From: an uncultured Carboxylicivirga sp.
GTDB lineage: Bacteria > Bacteroidota > Bacteroidia > Bacteroidales > Marinilabiliaceae
Direction: 5' to 3'
DNA length: 64,000 nucleotides
Assembly: GCA_947503525.1 (NCBI GenBank)
Contig: CANNEA010000004.1
Span: 62,001-126,000, forward strand
Numbering within the stretch: the stretch's first letter is position 1; the number at the start of each line of letters is the position of its first letter. The notes under the pieces are model-generated. The model was given only the letters and a program-made list of their open reading frames with translations. It was not told where the DNA came from and ran no database searches. This document shows positions 28,801 through 37,549 of this stretch, in pieces. A program made the translations under genes and the position numbers.

Positions 28801-29115
28801 CAGCTTGAAGGTGACATTCAGGAACTAAGAGACAAGTTGTTCCAACTAAAATCTCAGATAGAGGGTCAATCAGCGAAAAATGAGGTGGGTGAAAAAACAA
28901 TGCCTACCATTAACGAAAGATACAGGTATGCATCGATGGCAACTCGCAACACCTATGGACCTACAGCTACTCAACTACAGAGCCTTGATATCGCTGAAGA
29001 AGAATTAGCTACTTTGAAAATAAATCTAATCTCAATACAAGAAAATGAACTGGAAGAACTTTATAAACTCCTACTTGAAAATGGCGCCCCATTAATAGAA
29101 GGTATGCCTTTATAA
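25864..29115 (+). CDS. Exported sortilin/BNR-type beta-propeller protein
   Basis: A 1083-residue secreted protein. After a signal peptide (LILILISTSGIFAQ) come about ten propeller blades with repeated Asp-box-like motifs such as STDDGKTWKN, SVDGGKSWKQ, SSDGGDSWTK and SNGGETWNE, as in VPS10/sortilin and BNR glycosidase-like families. After about residue 740 there is a linker, a beta domain (RKLKASTKKGFHRTAWDLRY) and a helical end. Such proteins are abundant in Bacteroidota and are annotated as glycosyl hydrolases, but no catalytic pair can be assigned; they may bind peptides or glycans. It is a single-gene unit. Confidence 0.85.
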   Translation: MKHLLTKGFFLILILISTSGIFAQKSLMNDTTFSGLKLRNIGPAFMSGRIADIAIHPDHENTWYIAVGSGGVWKTVNAGTTWKPIFDKQKVYSIGCITIDPQNPHTIWVGSGENVGGRHVSYGDGIYRSTDDGKTWKNMGLKESQHISKIIIHPENSDIIWVAVQGPLWNKGGQRGLYKSVDGGKSWKQTLGDNEWVGVTDLVIDPRNADVLYAATWQRHRNVAAYMGGGPGTALYSSSDGGDSWTKLKKGLPSSNLGKIGLAISPQNPDVLYAAIELDRRQGGVYKSVNRGQSWRKMSNAVSGATGPHYYQELYASPHQFDKLYLMDVRIQESNDGGKTFTRMKEKYKHSDNHAIAFKKNDPDYLLIGTDGGLYETFDGTRNWRFISNLPLTQFYKLALDDAEPFYNIYGGTQDNNTQGGPSRTDNANGIANRDWYVTLFADGHQPATEPGNPNILYSEWQEGNLVRVDKTTGEIVHIQPQPGKGEPNERYNWDAPILVSPHQATRLYFASQRVWRSDNRGDSWTPISGDLTLNQDRITLPIMGSTQSWDNGWDFFAMSNYNTITSLAESPLQEGLIYAGTDDGRIQVTSNGGETWNEIKLSSISGIPATAFVNDIKADLYEPNTVYAVLDNHKFGDLNPYLIKSTDMGKSWKSIKGNLPEKTLVWRLVQDHIKKELLFVGTEFGIYFTIDGGEKWIKLIGNVPTISFRDLAIQRRENDLVGASFGRSFFVFDDYSVLRHVNEEQLNQEASLFPTRKALRYIPRPGVSMGGRGSQGAEYYLAPNPDFGAVFTYYLNESYLSIKAQRKKAEKELSKEEKAITFPGWDNIEKEMQQDSIRVWLTVKDSNGTIVRKLKASTKKGFHRTAWDLRYPSKNVVKLGSKSGGRSGALAPAGQYTVTLSKEEDGNVITLSEAISFEVENMKDGYLPAQDDQTILTFNKRLTDLQKDLSAVNLSLGKSISQLSAMQKSLSQSPIESGQLEGDIQELRDKLFQLKSQIEGQSAKNEVGEKTMPTINERYRYASMATRNTYGPTATQLQSLDIAEEELATLKINLISIQENELEELYKLLLENGAPLIEGMPL

Positions 29116-29139
29116 AAACTATAAGCGATAATAACTAAG

Positions 29140-29170
29140 AACCCCCACTGTATCCAATTCAGTGGGGGTT
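29140..29170. terminator. Strong hairpin between convergent genes
   Basis: AACCCCCACTG and CAGTGGGGGTT form a perfect 11-bp stem with a 9-base loop. The T-run is poor on both strands, so termination efficiency is uncertain. It lies between the sortilin-like gene and the end of the lysine cluster. Confidence 0.6.
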
Positions 29171-29379
29171 CATGGTTTAGAAGTGTTAACCCGTTTTACC
29201 AATTCAATTATTAGGAAAAAACAAATACGACAAAGTTTTACTTCCGTTTTTGTATAACAAAAACGGGTTCAACTAGGTCGGGGTTGACTTGCAAAAGACA
29301 TTTTAAACACAATTTAATTTTCTTGCAAATCAATAATTCCAGTCTTTGGCGATAGAATATCTACTAAACTCAGTTTTTA

Positions 29380-30720
29380 TCAGCAATCATCAATTTCTTG
29401 TTCATGAAATACAATACCGTACTCTTGTAATTCCTTGAGGACAGGTTCATATATTTCTTTATTGGTTGGTATATGCACTCCTGTTTGTTTAATTTCTCCC
29501 TGCAAATAAAGCTTTACAGCAATAGCCAAAGGTAAACCTACTGTTTTAGCCATAGCAGTATTTACACTATTTTGTCCTTCAACTACCAAGGACGAAGTCA
29601 GACATGTGTCCACACTATCTCCTTTTTTTCGGTACAAGAACTTGTGCCACATTACAATCATATCTTTATCTTCAGGCTGTAATAACCATTTTTCAGTCAG
29701 CAACTTTTCCAATACCTGAGCAGGTGTTGCCTTATCCAAACCAATAGGCGTATCTTCAAAAATGCCTAACCATTTAAGCTTTTCAATAATATCAGAATCC
29801 TGATCGATATGTAAGGTGTGGTATAGCTTGGTTTCAACAGAATCGGAAGGATGATAATACAAAAATGAATTAATAAAATCGCGATAACTCATTCCATCCA
29901 AATGATCGATAACGTATGAATCATCGGTAATACCTAGTTGAACAAACACATTCCATGCCCTACAAAAACCTGGTCGCCTTAAAGTACCTCGATAAATAGT
30001 TGGAATACCTTCCAGATGATAACGTTCCAGATATTTAAGCGAGTCTCTGTTGGCATAACCTTCAAATTTCCCATAGGATTCTATGTCTATTAATTCTGTT
30101 CTTCGGAAGAGACGATTATAGGGAATATACTTGTATTTTTTTTCCTGAATAAATTTAGCCGTGCCACCCTGCCCGGCAACGACAACATTTCTTGGATTCC
30201 AGGAAAACTTATAATGCCATGGATTTGTGTCAGATTCTGGTGCAACCAATCCTCCGGTGAAAGATTCAAAAGCCTTCAACTCATAAGCGGCCGATTTAAT
30301 TTTATCCAATATTTGCATGGCTGACATATGATCAATACCAGGATCCAAGCCCATCTCATTTAAAAACAAAAGGCCTTTTTTCTTAATTTGTGGCTCAAGC
30401 TTTTTTATTTCTTCTGATTCATATGAGGCCGTAAATAACGATTTATTATTATCAAGACATACCTTAGCAACAATCGGATGTAAACTAGCTGGTAATAAAG
30501 AAACCACTATACTACTCTTACCTACCTCATGAACCAGTTGGTTAGCATTAAACAAATCAAACTCAATAACCGTAGTATTTTCATCTATCTGACCATCTAA
30601 TTGTTGCACCTCCTTATCGGCGACTGCAATATGCCATTTATTTATGGCTGCATGTTCCTCCAAATAATTAATTAGTGCGATGGCTGATCGTCCGGCCCCT
30701 ATAATGAGTATGTTTTTCAT
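29380..30720 (-). CDS. Saccharopine dehydrogenase, LYS9 type (glutamate-forming)
   Basis: Interconverts saccharopine with alpha-aminoadipate semialdehyde plus glutamate. The 446-residue protein starts with a Rossmann motif (IIGAGRSAIAL), has the conserved NEMGLDPGIDHMSA segment (about 142-155), and PESDTNPWHYKFSWNPRNVV typical of saccharopine reductase. It is the last gene of a nine-gene minus-strand cluster, 88 bp after the LYS1-type gene. Because the cluster also has an aminoadipate semialdehyde dehydrogenase that works by oxidation, I read it in the breakdown direction, as in the lysine catabolism of animals and plants, where the two saccharopine enzymes are fused. Confidence 0.92.
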   Translation of the reverse strand: MKNILIIGAGRSAIALINYLEEHAAINKWHIAVADKEVQQLDGQIDENTTVIEFDLFNANQLVHEVGKSSIVVSLLPASLHPIVAKVCLDNNKSLFTASYESEEIKKLEPQIKKKGLLFLNEMGLDPGIDHMSAMQILDKIKSAAYELKAFESFTGGLVAPESDTNPWHYKFSWNPRNVVVAGQGGTAKFIQEKKYKYIPYNRLFRRTELIDIESYGKFEGYANRDSLKYLERYHLEGIPTIYRGTLRRPGFCRAWNVFVQLGITDDSYVIDHLDGMSYRDFINSFLYYHPSDSVETKLYHTLHIDQDSDIIEKLKWLGIFEDTPIGLDKATPAQVLEKLLTEKWLLQPEDKDMIVMWHKFLYRKKGDSVDTCLTSSLVVEGQNSVNTAMAKTVGLPLAIAVKLYLQGEIKQTGVHIPTNKEIYEPVLKELQEYGIVFHEQEIDDC

Positions 30721-30808
30721 CTTTTAATTTTTAGTCCATAGTCTAAAATCCGTAATCCGTTAAATCATTAATAACTTATCACGAACATTCTTAATTGATC
30801 CTTAACAA

Positions 30809-32011
30809 CTAATTTCTAACCCATTCTTCTAAATATTTGAATCCTTCTTTTAACTCACCTGCCTCGGCAATGGTTGCTCTTTCAATCACTCCTTCCCGAT
30901 CAGATTTAATGATAAAATCCAATACCCTATTGATCAAATGTCCACCAAATTCCCGTGAAGCATCTTTAGGTAGTTCGCATGGTAAATTATCAACCGCCAT
31001 CACCGTAACATTACGCTCGTTCGAAAAGGCAGGCTCCTCTTTGCTAAGTGTAGGATTAAAATCATAAAGCGGATCATCAATTTCTGTAGGTCGAATAGTT
31101 GAAGGGATTGAACCATCAATATCGCATGTAATATCCGCAATTACCTTGATTTTGAAATCCTCTTCCAACATGTCTGTATTGGTAAATAAAACAGGTGCTT
31201 TGGGATCCCAGAAGGCTGCCGAAATCAATATGTCCGTTTGAGTACAAAATCGCTTAAAATTACCCTTATACTTTTCCGGATGCTTAAAGAAATGGAACAA
31301 CTCAAAGGATGATCCATCACATCGTAAATTATAATCAACAGGAGTTAATTGAACGTAAGACGCTTCATCATAGGTATTATTCAAGTATTCATCAACTGAT
31401 AAACGGCGGATTGCAATTTCTTCAAGTATTTCCAATACACCATTGGCAACTCGACCGTTGCCGGTGACTGCTATCTTTATATTGGGTAAATTTACCTTTT
31501 TCAGCTCTCTCATTAATTCTAACTTTCCTTCACAGAGATGGGCCGGTTTTAAGTCATATAATTGATGTCGTTTACCGAAAGTTAAAAATGCATTGTAAGC
31601 TCCAACGATTCCGGCATACCGCCCAAACCCTATTAACCGGGCTCCGTTAGCTTCTGTTAATACCTCATAGTCTAATAATCGAATCTTACGATCTAAAACA
31701 GCCTTAAGTAATTTCTTATTGTAGTCTTGCTTTTTTATTGTGTGTGAAAAGAATAAATAGGATTTCCCTGCAAGCAAATTATCAACAGGCACCTCTTTTA
31801 CTCCTAAAAATACCTCACAAGAGCTGATATCTTCTTTTACTGTAACGCCTTGCTCAAGGTATTCTTCATCAGAAAAACAACGAATGGGACTCGATTGAAC
31901 TTCTATTTCCAACTTTGGATAAACGTTCAAAAGTGTCTTACATTGTTGAGGAGTTAACGGCACTCTTTTATCTGGTGGTGTTTTGCCTTCTCTAAGGATT
32001 CCTATCTTCAT
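30809..32011 (-). CDS. Saccharopine dehydrogenase, LYS1 type (lysine-side)
   Basis: A 400-residue enzyme with the alanine dehydrogenase/PNT-type N-terminal domain (MKIGILREGKTPPDKRVPLT) and a Rossmann domain (IKIAVTGNGRVANGVLEIL, about 180-198). It joins or splits lysine and 2-oxoglutarate via saccharopine, using NAD(P)H. Equilibrium near neutral pH favours saccharopine, which suits lysine consumption. Key residues in the family, including a Lys/His pair in the N-terminal domain, are compatible but I cannot assign them exactly. It lies between the ALDH7 and LYS9-type genes, the expected set for conversion of lysine to 2-aminoadipate. Confidence 0.9.
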   Translation of the reverse strand: MKIGILREGKTPPDKRVPLTPQQCKTLLNVYPKLEIEVQSSPIRCFSDEEYLEQGVTVKEDISSCEVFLGVKEVPVDNLLAGKSYLFFSHTIKKQDYNKKLLKAVLDRKIRLLDYEVLTEANGARLIGFGRYAGIVGAYNAFLTFGKRHQLYDLKPAHLCEGKLELMRELKKVNLPNIKIAVTGNGRVANGVLEILEEIAIRRLSVDEYLNNTYDEASYVQLTPVDYNLRCDGSSFELFHFFKHPEKYKGNFKRFCTQTDILISAAFWDPKAPVLFTNTDMLEEDFKIKVIADITCDIDGSIPSTIRPTEIDDPLYDFNPTLSKEEPAFSNERNVTVMAVDNLPCELPKDASREFGGHLINRVLDFIIKSDREGVIERATIAEAGELKEGFKYLEEWVRN

Positions 32012-32073
32012 AAATTAGTTATTACGGTTAGTGAATAGTCGATACAACATCACTCAATACCCCTACTATCCTC

Positions 32074-32136
32074 CCCTACTGGAACTGTAAAAGTCCCATT
32101 TAGGGGAATCAAAAATCGGCAAAGCCAATTGGGGTA
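32074..32136. repeat. Palindromic intergenic element inside the lysine cluster
   Basis: The 143-bp gap between the ALDH7 and LYS1-type genes has small inverted motifs: CCCCTACT and AGGGG copies, and a hairpin AATCGGC-AAA-GCCAATT (32114-32130). It resembles degraded MITE-like or REP-like intergenic sequence seen in Bacteroidota. A role in mRNA processing within the operon is possible. Confidence 0.35.
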
Positions 32137-32154
32137 AAAGAATATTGTTACAGA

Positions 32155-33693
32155 CTATATATTAAACTCTATCCCCTGTGCAAGAGGCAAGTCTGTTCCA
32201 AAGTTGATAGTGTTTGTTTGACGGCGCATATAAGCCTTCCAGGCATCAGAACCCGACTCACGGCCTCCTCCGGTATCTTTCTCACCACCGAATGCTCCAC
32301 CTATTTCAGCACCTGAGGTACCAATATTAACATTAGCAATACCACAATCCGATCCTTCGTGCGACAAGAAACGCTCAGTCTCCAGCATATTCCGAGAGAA
32401 GATAGCTGACGACAATCCCTGTGGCACTCCATTGTGCAAGTCAATTGCTTCCTCAATGTCTTTATACTTGATTAAATACAATAAGGGCGCAAAGGTTTCT
32501 TCCTGAACAATTTCATAATGATTCTCGGCCTCGGCAATACATGGATTCACATAACATCCAGATTCATAACCTTCTCCACTTAACACTTCACCACCATAAA
32601 TAATTTTTCCACCTTCTGCTTTTACTTTTTCTATGGATGATTGGAAATCTTTAACAGCTCCGGTATCAATTAGTGGCCCAACCAATGTATTGCTATCTAA
32701 TGGGTGACCAATTCTTACACTTTTGTAAGCTGCTATTAATTTATCCTTCATGGTATCATAAATAGATTCATGGAGTATTATTCGACGGGTGGATGTACAC
32801 CTTTGTCCGCAAGTACCAACAGCTCCGAATACAATAGCCATCAGTGCCATTTCCTGGTCTGCTTCGGGAGTAACAATGATGGCATTGTTACCACCTAATT
32901 CAAGAATATGTCTTCCTAAGCGTTCACCAACGAGTTTACCTACTTTTTTACCTATCCAAGTTGAACCCGTAAAAGAAATCAATGGGATATTCTTATCAAC
33001 GAGCATATCATCACCCAAATATTTTGACCCGGTAGCTACAAGACTCAAAACACCTTCTTCAATTTTGTTTTTCTTCAATACATTCTCCACAATCTTATGA
33101 ACAGCAACTGCACATAGCATTACTTTTGAAGAAGGCTTCCATACCACTACATCACCACAAACCATGGCAATCATAGCATTCCAGGCCCATACAGCAACCG
33201 GGAAGTTAAATGCAGAAACCACACCAACTATTCCCAATGGATGATACTGATCGTACATACGGTGTTTAGCTCTCTCGGAGTGCATTGTTGAACCATAAAG
33301 TTGACGAGCCTGACCAACAGCAAAGTCACATATATCAATCATTTCCTGTACTTCACCAAGTCCTTCCTGATAAATTTTACCCATTTCATATGAGACGATT
33401 TTACCAAGTGGCTCTTTAAACTTTCGCAATTCTAATCCAATCTGACGAACTAATTCTCCACGAATGGGAGCAGGAACCATGCGCCAATTCTTAAAGGCTT
33501 TTTTAGCTGTATCAATTACTTCGATGTAATCATCCTTGGTGGCCTGCTGAATTCCCGCAATCTCTTGACCATCCGCCGGAGAGAAACTCATCTTTACATC
33601 ACCTGTTGTATTTTTCCATTTAGTTCCTGTGCATATTCCCGGATTGACATTCTCGATTCCAAGTTCTTTTAGTGCTTCTTTAATTCCGTACAT
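32155..33693 (-). CDS. amaB: ALDH7 dehydrogenase (alpha-aminoadipate semialdehyde)
   Basis: Oxidises alpha-aminoadipate semialdehyde (piperideine-6-carboxylate) to 2-aminoadipate with NAD. The 512-residue protein is a clear antiquitin/ALDH7: QLYGSTMHSERAKHRMYDQY (131-150), the FNFP motif with Asn163, catalytic Glu265 in LELGGNN, nucleophile Cys299 in GQRCTS, and the family-specific GGAFGGEKDTGGGRESGSD near the end. ALDH7 enzymes run only in the oxidative direction under cell conditions, unlike the ATP-driven LYS2 reductase of lysine synthesis. This is the best single sign that the cluster breaks lysine down. Confidence 0.93.
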   Translation of the reverse strand: MYGIKEALKELGIENVNPGICTGTKWKNTTGDVKMSFSPADGQEIAGIQQATKDDYIEVIDTAKKAFKNWRMVPAPIRGELVRQIGLELRKFKEPLGKIVSYEMGKIYQEGLGEVQEMIDICDFAVGQARQLYGSTMHSERAKHRMYDQYHPLGIVGVVSAFNFPVAVWAWNAMIAMVCGDVVVWKPSSKVMLCAVAVHKIVENVLKKNKIEEGVLSLVATGSKYLGDDMLVDKNIPLISFTGSTWIGKKVGKLVGERLGRHILELGGNNAIIVTPEADQEMALMAIVFGAVGTCGQRCTSTRRIILHESIYDTMKDKLIAAYKSVRIGHPLDSNTLVGPLIDTGAVKDFQSSIEKVKAEGGKIIYGGEVLSGEGYESGCYVNPCIAEAENHYEIVQEETFAPLLYLIKYKDIEEAIDLHNGVPQGLSSAIFSRNMLETERFLSHEGSDCGIANVNIGTSGAEIGGAFGGEKDTGGGRESGSDAWKAYMRRQTNTINFGTDLPLAQGIEFNI

Positions 33694-33781
33694 CTTTATT
33701 AGTTATTAGTTATTTTCTTCTATTTACATTTTACTTTGTACTAAGCTTCTCTTAAAGGAGAAGGCTTGTGTGAGGATGCTA

Positions 33782-35551
33782 TTAGTCTATTAATGCCTTC
33801 ACCAATCCGCCTTTATTTAGAATCTGCATCAATTTTTCAGGCAATGGAGTAAACTTAAAGGTATCCTTTCCAATCATTAATTGACCAGCAGTAAAGTCAA
33901 TGCTCACTTCATCTCCACTTTTATAAGCATCAACTGCATCTGGTAATACAATTATCGGTAAACCCTGATTAACCGCTGAGCGGAAAAAGATCCGTGAAAC
34001 AGATTTTACAATTACCGCCTTCACTCCTGCATACTTTAATCCCACAGAAGGATGCTCACGTGAACTCCCACAACCAAAATTAGCCCCACAGATTATAATA
34101 TCGTCATTTGTGACTTGACCAGCAAAAGCTTCATCAAAATCTTTAAATAAATAAGGACTTATCTTTTCAGGCTCTGAACTGTTGATTTCGTATGTTAGGC
34201 TTCCGGCAAACATCTGATCGGTATTCAAATTATCAACATCATCATAAGCCCACACACCTTTTACACGCCTTTCATCACCAGCTTTTATTTCAACAGTACT
34301 TGTTTGTTTCTTCTCATATGGAAACTTGTGACTTTTGGCCTTCATTGGAGAAAGGATATGACCGTGTAAGGCTGACAATGCAACTGTTGCCGGAGATGCC
34401 AAATATATAGAGGCCTTTTTATTTCCCATGCGTCCCAGGAAGTTACGATTGGCCGTACTTATTACATTAACACCATCGGCTGGAATACCTTGCCCGGTGC
34501 CCAGACATGGACCACATGACGGTGCCAATACACTGGCCCCTGCATCCATAAAGATATCAATCAGTCCTTCCTTATTGGCTTGCTTATAAATATCTTTTGA
34601 AGCTGGTGTAATTAACAATTGAAATCCTTTGGGAATAACATTACCTCTTAGAATAGCAGCAGCTTCCCGTAAATCCTCTATACGTCCATTCGTACAGGTG
34701 CCAATTAGTGCTTGTTGCACCGGAGTCCCAGCAACTTCATCCACACTTTTAACATTATCCACATGATGCGGACATGCCACAAGCGGATATAATTCATCCA
34801 GATTTATTGTGATCTCTTTTAAATAATTGGCTCCTTCATCGGCCCATACTCCGTCCACTGATTCACCCAGATAAGTAGTAAGAACATCATCAGGAGGAAA
34901 AACTGCATTCTTAGCACCCATTTCCGATGCCATATTAGCAATGGTCATGCGATCAGCAATGGTCAAATTATTAACACCATCGCCATGATACTCAATTGAT
35001 AGATAGTCCGCCCCTGCTGAGCCAATCATACCTATAATGTATAAGGCGATATCTTTGCCAAAAACACCTTCAGGAAGTTGCCCTTTTAGATTGATCTTAA
35101 TCGTTTCCGGCACTCTAAACCAGGTCTCACCCTTTTTCCATAAACCCGCCGTTTCGGTTCTGTCAATTCCTGCTGCAAAGGCATTAAAAGCTCCTGCTGT
35201 ACAAGTATGACTATCACTACCCACAATACACATCCCAGGCTTGGCATACTTGCTCATTAGCTGATGACATATGCCATTACCTACATCATGAAAACGATTA
35301 ACGCCGTTCTTAGAAGTAAAGTCGCGAATAAGCTGATAATCATTGGCCAATTTGGCATTGGTAGGCGGTGCGTTATGATCTAGAATAACCAGCAACTGGT
35401 TTTTATCATGAAGCTCTGCGCCTCCCATCTTATTAAATACCTTTTCAATACTTGAAGTATTATCGTGCGACAATACTATATCCGGTTTTTTAAAAACAAT
35501 AGAACCGACTGCTGCATCAAATATCTTTTCTACAAATGTTCTTGCTGGCAT
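33782..35551 (-). CDS. Fused LeuC-LeuD-type hydro-lyase 1 (homoaconitase candidate)
   Basis: A 589-residue member of the aconitase superfamily, fused from a large (LeuC-like, about 1-425) and a small (LeuD-like, about 430-589) subunit. The [4Fe-4S] ligands are Cys286 (GTCTNGR), Cys346 and Cys349 (SCGPC). The small domain has FGCGSSREH (492-500), the substrate-carboxylate loop. The specificity loop after the NTD motif reads NTDQMFAGSLTYEI, unlike the YLRT of known homoaconitases and different from its neighbour. Usually LeuC and LeuD are separate proteins of this total size. Position between the second hydro-lyase and ALDH7 suggests a role in the homocitrate-homoisocitrate steps, but aconitase activity is also possible. 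Confidence 0.85.
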   Translation of the reverse strand: MPARTFVEKIFDAAVGSIVFKKPDIVLSHDNTSSIEKVFNKMGGAELHDKNQLLVILDHNAPPTNAKLANDYQLIRDFTSKNGVNRFHDVGNGICHQLMSKYAKPGMCIVGSDSHTCTAGAFNAFAAGIDRTETAGLWKKGETWFRVPETIKINLKGQLPEGVFGKDIALYIIGMIGSAGADYLSIEYHGDGVNNLTIADRMTIANMASEMGAKNAVFPPDDVLTTYLGESVDGVWADEGANYLKEITINLDELYPLVACPHHVDNVKSVDEVAGTPVQQALIGTCTNGRIEDLREAAAILRGNVIPKGFQLLITPASKDIYKQANKEGLIDIFMDAGASVLAPSCGPCLGTGQGIPADGVNVISTANRNFLGRMGNKKASIYLASPATVALSALHGHILSPMKAKSHKFPYEKKQTSTVEIKAGDERRVKGVWAYDDVDNLNTDQMFAGSLTYEINSSEPEKISPYLFKDFDEAFAGQVTNDDIIICGANFGCGSSREHPSVGLKYAGVKAVIVKSVSRIFFRSAVNQGLPIIVLPDAVDAYKSGDEVSIDFTAGQLMIGKDTFKFTPLPEKLMQILNKGGLVKALID

Positions 35552-35698
35552 TTTTCCTTTGTTTTTTTAACTGTCACCCCGATAGTTATCGGTTTTTTTC
35601 AGCATGTTTTTACTTCTTTAATAGCAATAAAACTTTTACTTAGCTCTCATGTATTTCTCGTTACTGCACAATTAACTTAAGGAACAATGAATTGCTGT

Positions 35699-37504
35699 TC
35701 ATACTGCCAATAAATCTCCTTTCTGATAAATCATCATTTGAACATCAGAGAAAGGTGTGATATACATTTCTTTGCCATTGCTAATGTTTGTTACCTTGCC
35801 ACTCTTCAGTTCTATCCTTATTTCATCCCGGTTATTTAATTCAAGAGTAGATAGATCTTCATAGGTCAATATTGGGAAACCAGCATTAATAGCGTTACGC
35901 TCATATATTGCTCCAAAGGACTTGGCCAAAATGCAAAGATTTTCCAGCGATTTAAAACAATCAACGGCTTGCTGACGCGAACTGCCTGCTCCAAAATTTT
36001 TCCCTGTAATTACAATATCACCCGCTTCTGAACGACTGGCATAATCTTTCCAACCTTCCAAATTATCGAAAGTATATTGCCCCATCTCTTCAAGCTGAGT
36101 AATAGAAAGATATTGATTATGAAAAATCATATCTGTATCAATATTGTCCTCGTCTATTAACCAAACTTTCCCTTCTAATATTTCAGGTAAAACTTCTTTA
36201 GAATGTGTTGTAATCCCTGATGCAATATCCACATCCTTCATTCGGTCGAATTGACTTGGTTCTATTGGCAACTCTTGAGGTGTGGTAATATGTCCGGCAA
36301 TAGCGGATGCTGCAGCCACAGCTGGTGAAGCTAAATAGACTTCGCCCTTGCCTTGTTTTCCTGCAAAATTCCGATTACCCGTACTCACGGTTTTTTCTCC
36401 AGGTCCATTCTGACCAATCTGACCACTTGCGCATCCTGCACATCCTGCATTGCCAAGCATTACTCCGGCACTTTTAAATATTTTAATTATCCCTTCTTCC
36501 AGACAGGTATTCCAAACCTCATCAGTGGATGGAACAATTTTCAGAACAACACCCGGCGCCACTTTTTTACCATTCAGAATTTTAGCAACCTCACGTAAAT
36601 CTTCCATCCTGCCATTAGTACAACTCCCAATAAATACAGAATCAATCTTTGTTCCTTTCACTTGGTCTATCGGAACCACATCATGCGGCTTTCCAGGTAA
36701 GGCAACAGCCTGATAAAATTGAGAAACATCAATAGTGAAAGTATGCTTATACTGAGCTTCTTCATCGGCATAAACTGGATTCACCGCCTGGTTACTTCGT
36801 TCCTTTGTGTATGCAATAACCTCTTCTGATGGAGGAAATAATACAGCAATAGCACCCATTTCGGTAGCCATCGAAGATATGGTAATTCGCTCATCTAAAC
36901 TTAATTGGTTTACAACTTCCCCATATAGTTCAACTGACAGACCAAGTAAGGTATTCGCCCCGAATTTTTGAAGTAAATTAAGGACAATGTCTTTAGCCTT
37001 TACATGTGATGAACGTTCTCCTACAAGCTCAATTTTTGCTGATTCCGGAACTTTAAACCAAACTGCACCCCGAGACCAGGCAGCGGCAATATCCCGGTCG
37101 CCCATCCCTTGTCCAAAGGCACCTATTGCTCCTAAAATATTGGCGTGTGAATCGGTTGACACTAAAGTGGATCCCGGAGTCGCCATTCCTTTATCGATGG
37201 CCAGATGTGTTCCAATACCGCTATTTATATCATAAACATTTACCTGCTCCTGACGTGCATAAACACGACACAATTGCTGATTTGCAGCATATTTCTGATC
37301 TGAACCTGTAGGATTACAATCAAATGTAAAAAAAGTCTTTTTGGGATCAGCCAATTTTAATCCGTTCTCCTTTAAGTTCTTCACTACATTGGCTCCACCA
37401 AAATCGCGTGCCAGCCTGACATCAATTTCAATATCAACAATCTCACCGGGAGAAACCATGGCTTTATTGGCATGATTGGCTATTATCTTCTCTATTATGG
37501 TCAT
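35699..37504 (-). CDS. Fused LeuC-LeuD-type hydro-lyase 2 (aconitase-family)
   Basis: A 601-residue second fused hydro-lyase. Large part about 1-440 with Cys295 (GSCTNGR), Cys355 and Cys358 (GCAGC); small part about 445-601 with NIDTDMIFHNQYLSI (454-468) and FGAGSSRQQ (504-512). It shares layout but little detailed sequence with hydro-lyase 1, so the two are old paralogues, not a recent copy. Two enzymes could split the dehydration and rehydration steps, as fungi use different proteins for homocitrate dehydration and homoaconitate hydration. It begins 45 bp after the HD-like gene. Confidence 0.85.
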   Translation of the reverse strand: MTIIEKIIANHANKAMVSPGEIVDIEIDVRLARDFGGANVVKNLKENGLKLADPKKTFFTFDCNPTGSDQKYAANQQLCRVYARQEQVNVYDINSGIGTHLAIDKGMATPGSTLVSTDSHANILGAIGAFGQGMGDRDIAAAWSRGAVWFKVPESAKIELVGERSSHVKAKDIVLNLLQKFGANTLLGLSVELYGEVVNQLSLDERITISSMATEMGAIAVLFPPSEEVIAYTKERSNQAVNPVYADEEAQYKHTFTIDVSQFYQAVALPGKPHDVVPIDQVKGTKIDSVFIGSCTNGRMEDLREVAKILNGKKVAPGVVLKIVPSTDEVWNTCLEEGIIKIFKSAGVMLGNAGCAGCASGQIGQNGPGEKTVSTGNRNFAGKQGKGEVYLASPAVAAASAIAGHITTPQELPIEPSQFDRMKDVDIASGITTHSKEVLPEILEGKVWLIDEDNIDTDMIFHNQYLSITQLEEMGQYTFDNLEGWKDYASRSEAGDIVITGKNFGAGSSRQQAVDCFKSLENLCILAKSFGAIYERNAINAGFPILTYEDLSTLELNNRDEIRIELKSGKVTNISNGKEMYITPFSDVQMMIYQKGDLLAV

Positions 37505-37549
37505 AATAATGGTAAATTATTAATGATAAATGGTTAATAATTCTATTGC

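Noticed and set aside
35579..35599. CCGATA-GT-TATCGG hairpin followed by seven T in the gap between the two hydro-lyases
   Set aside because: The T-run is on the plus strand, where no transcript is expected; on the minus strand it cannot act as an intrinsic terminator.
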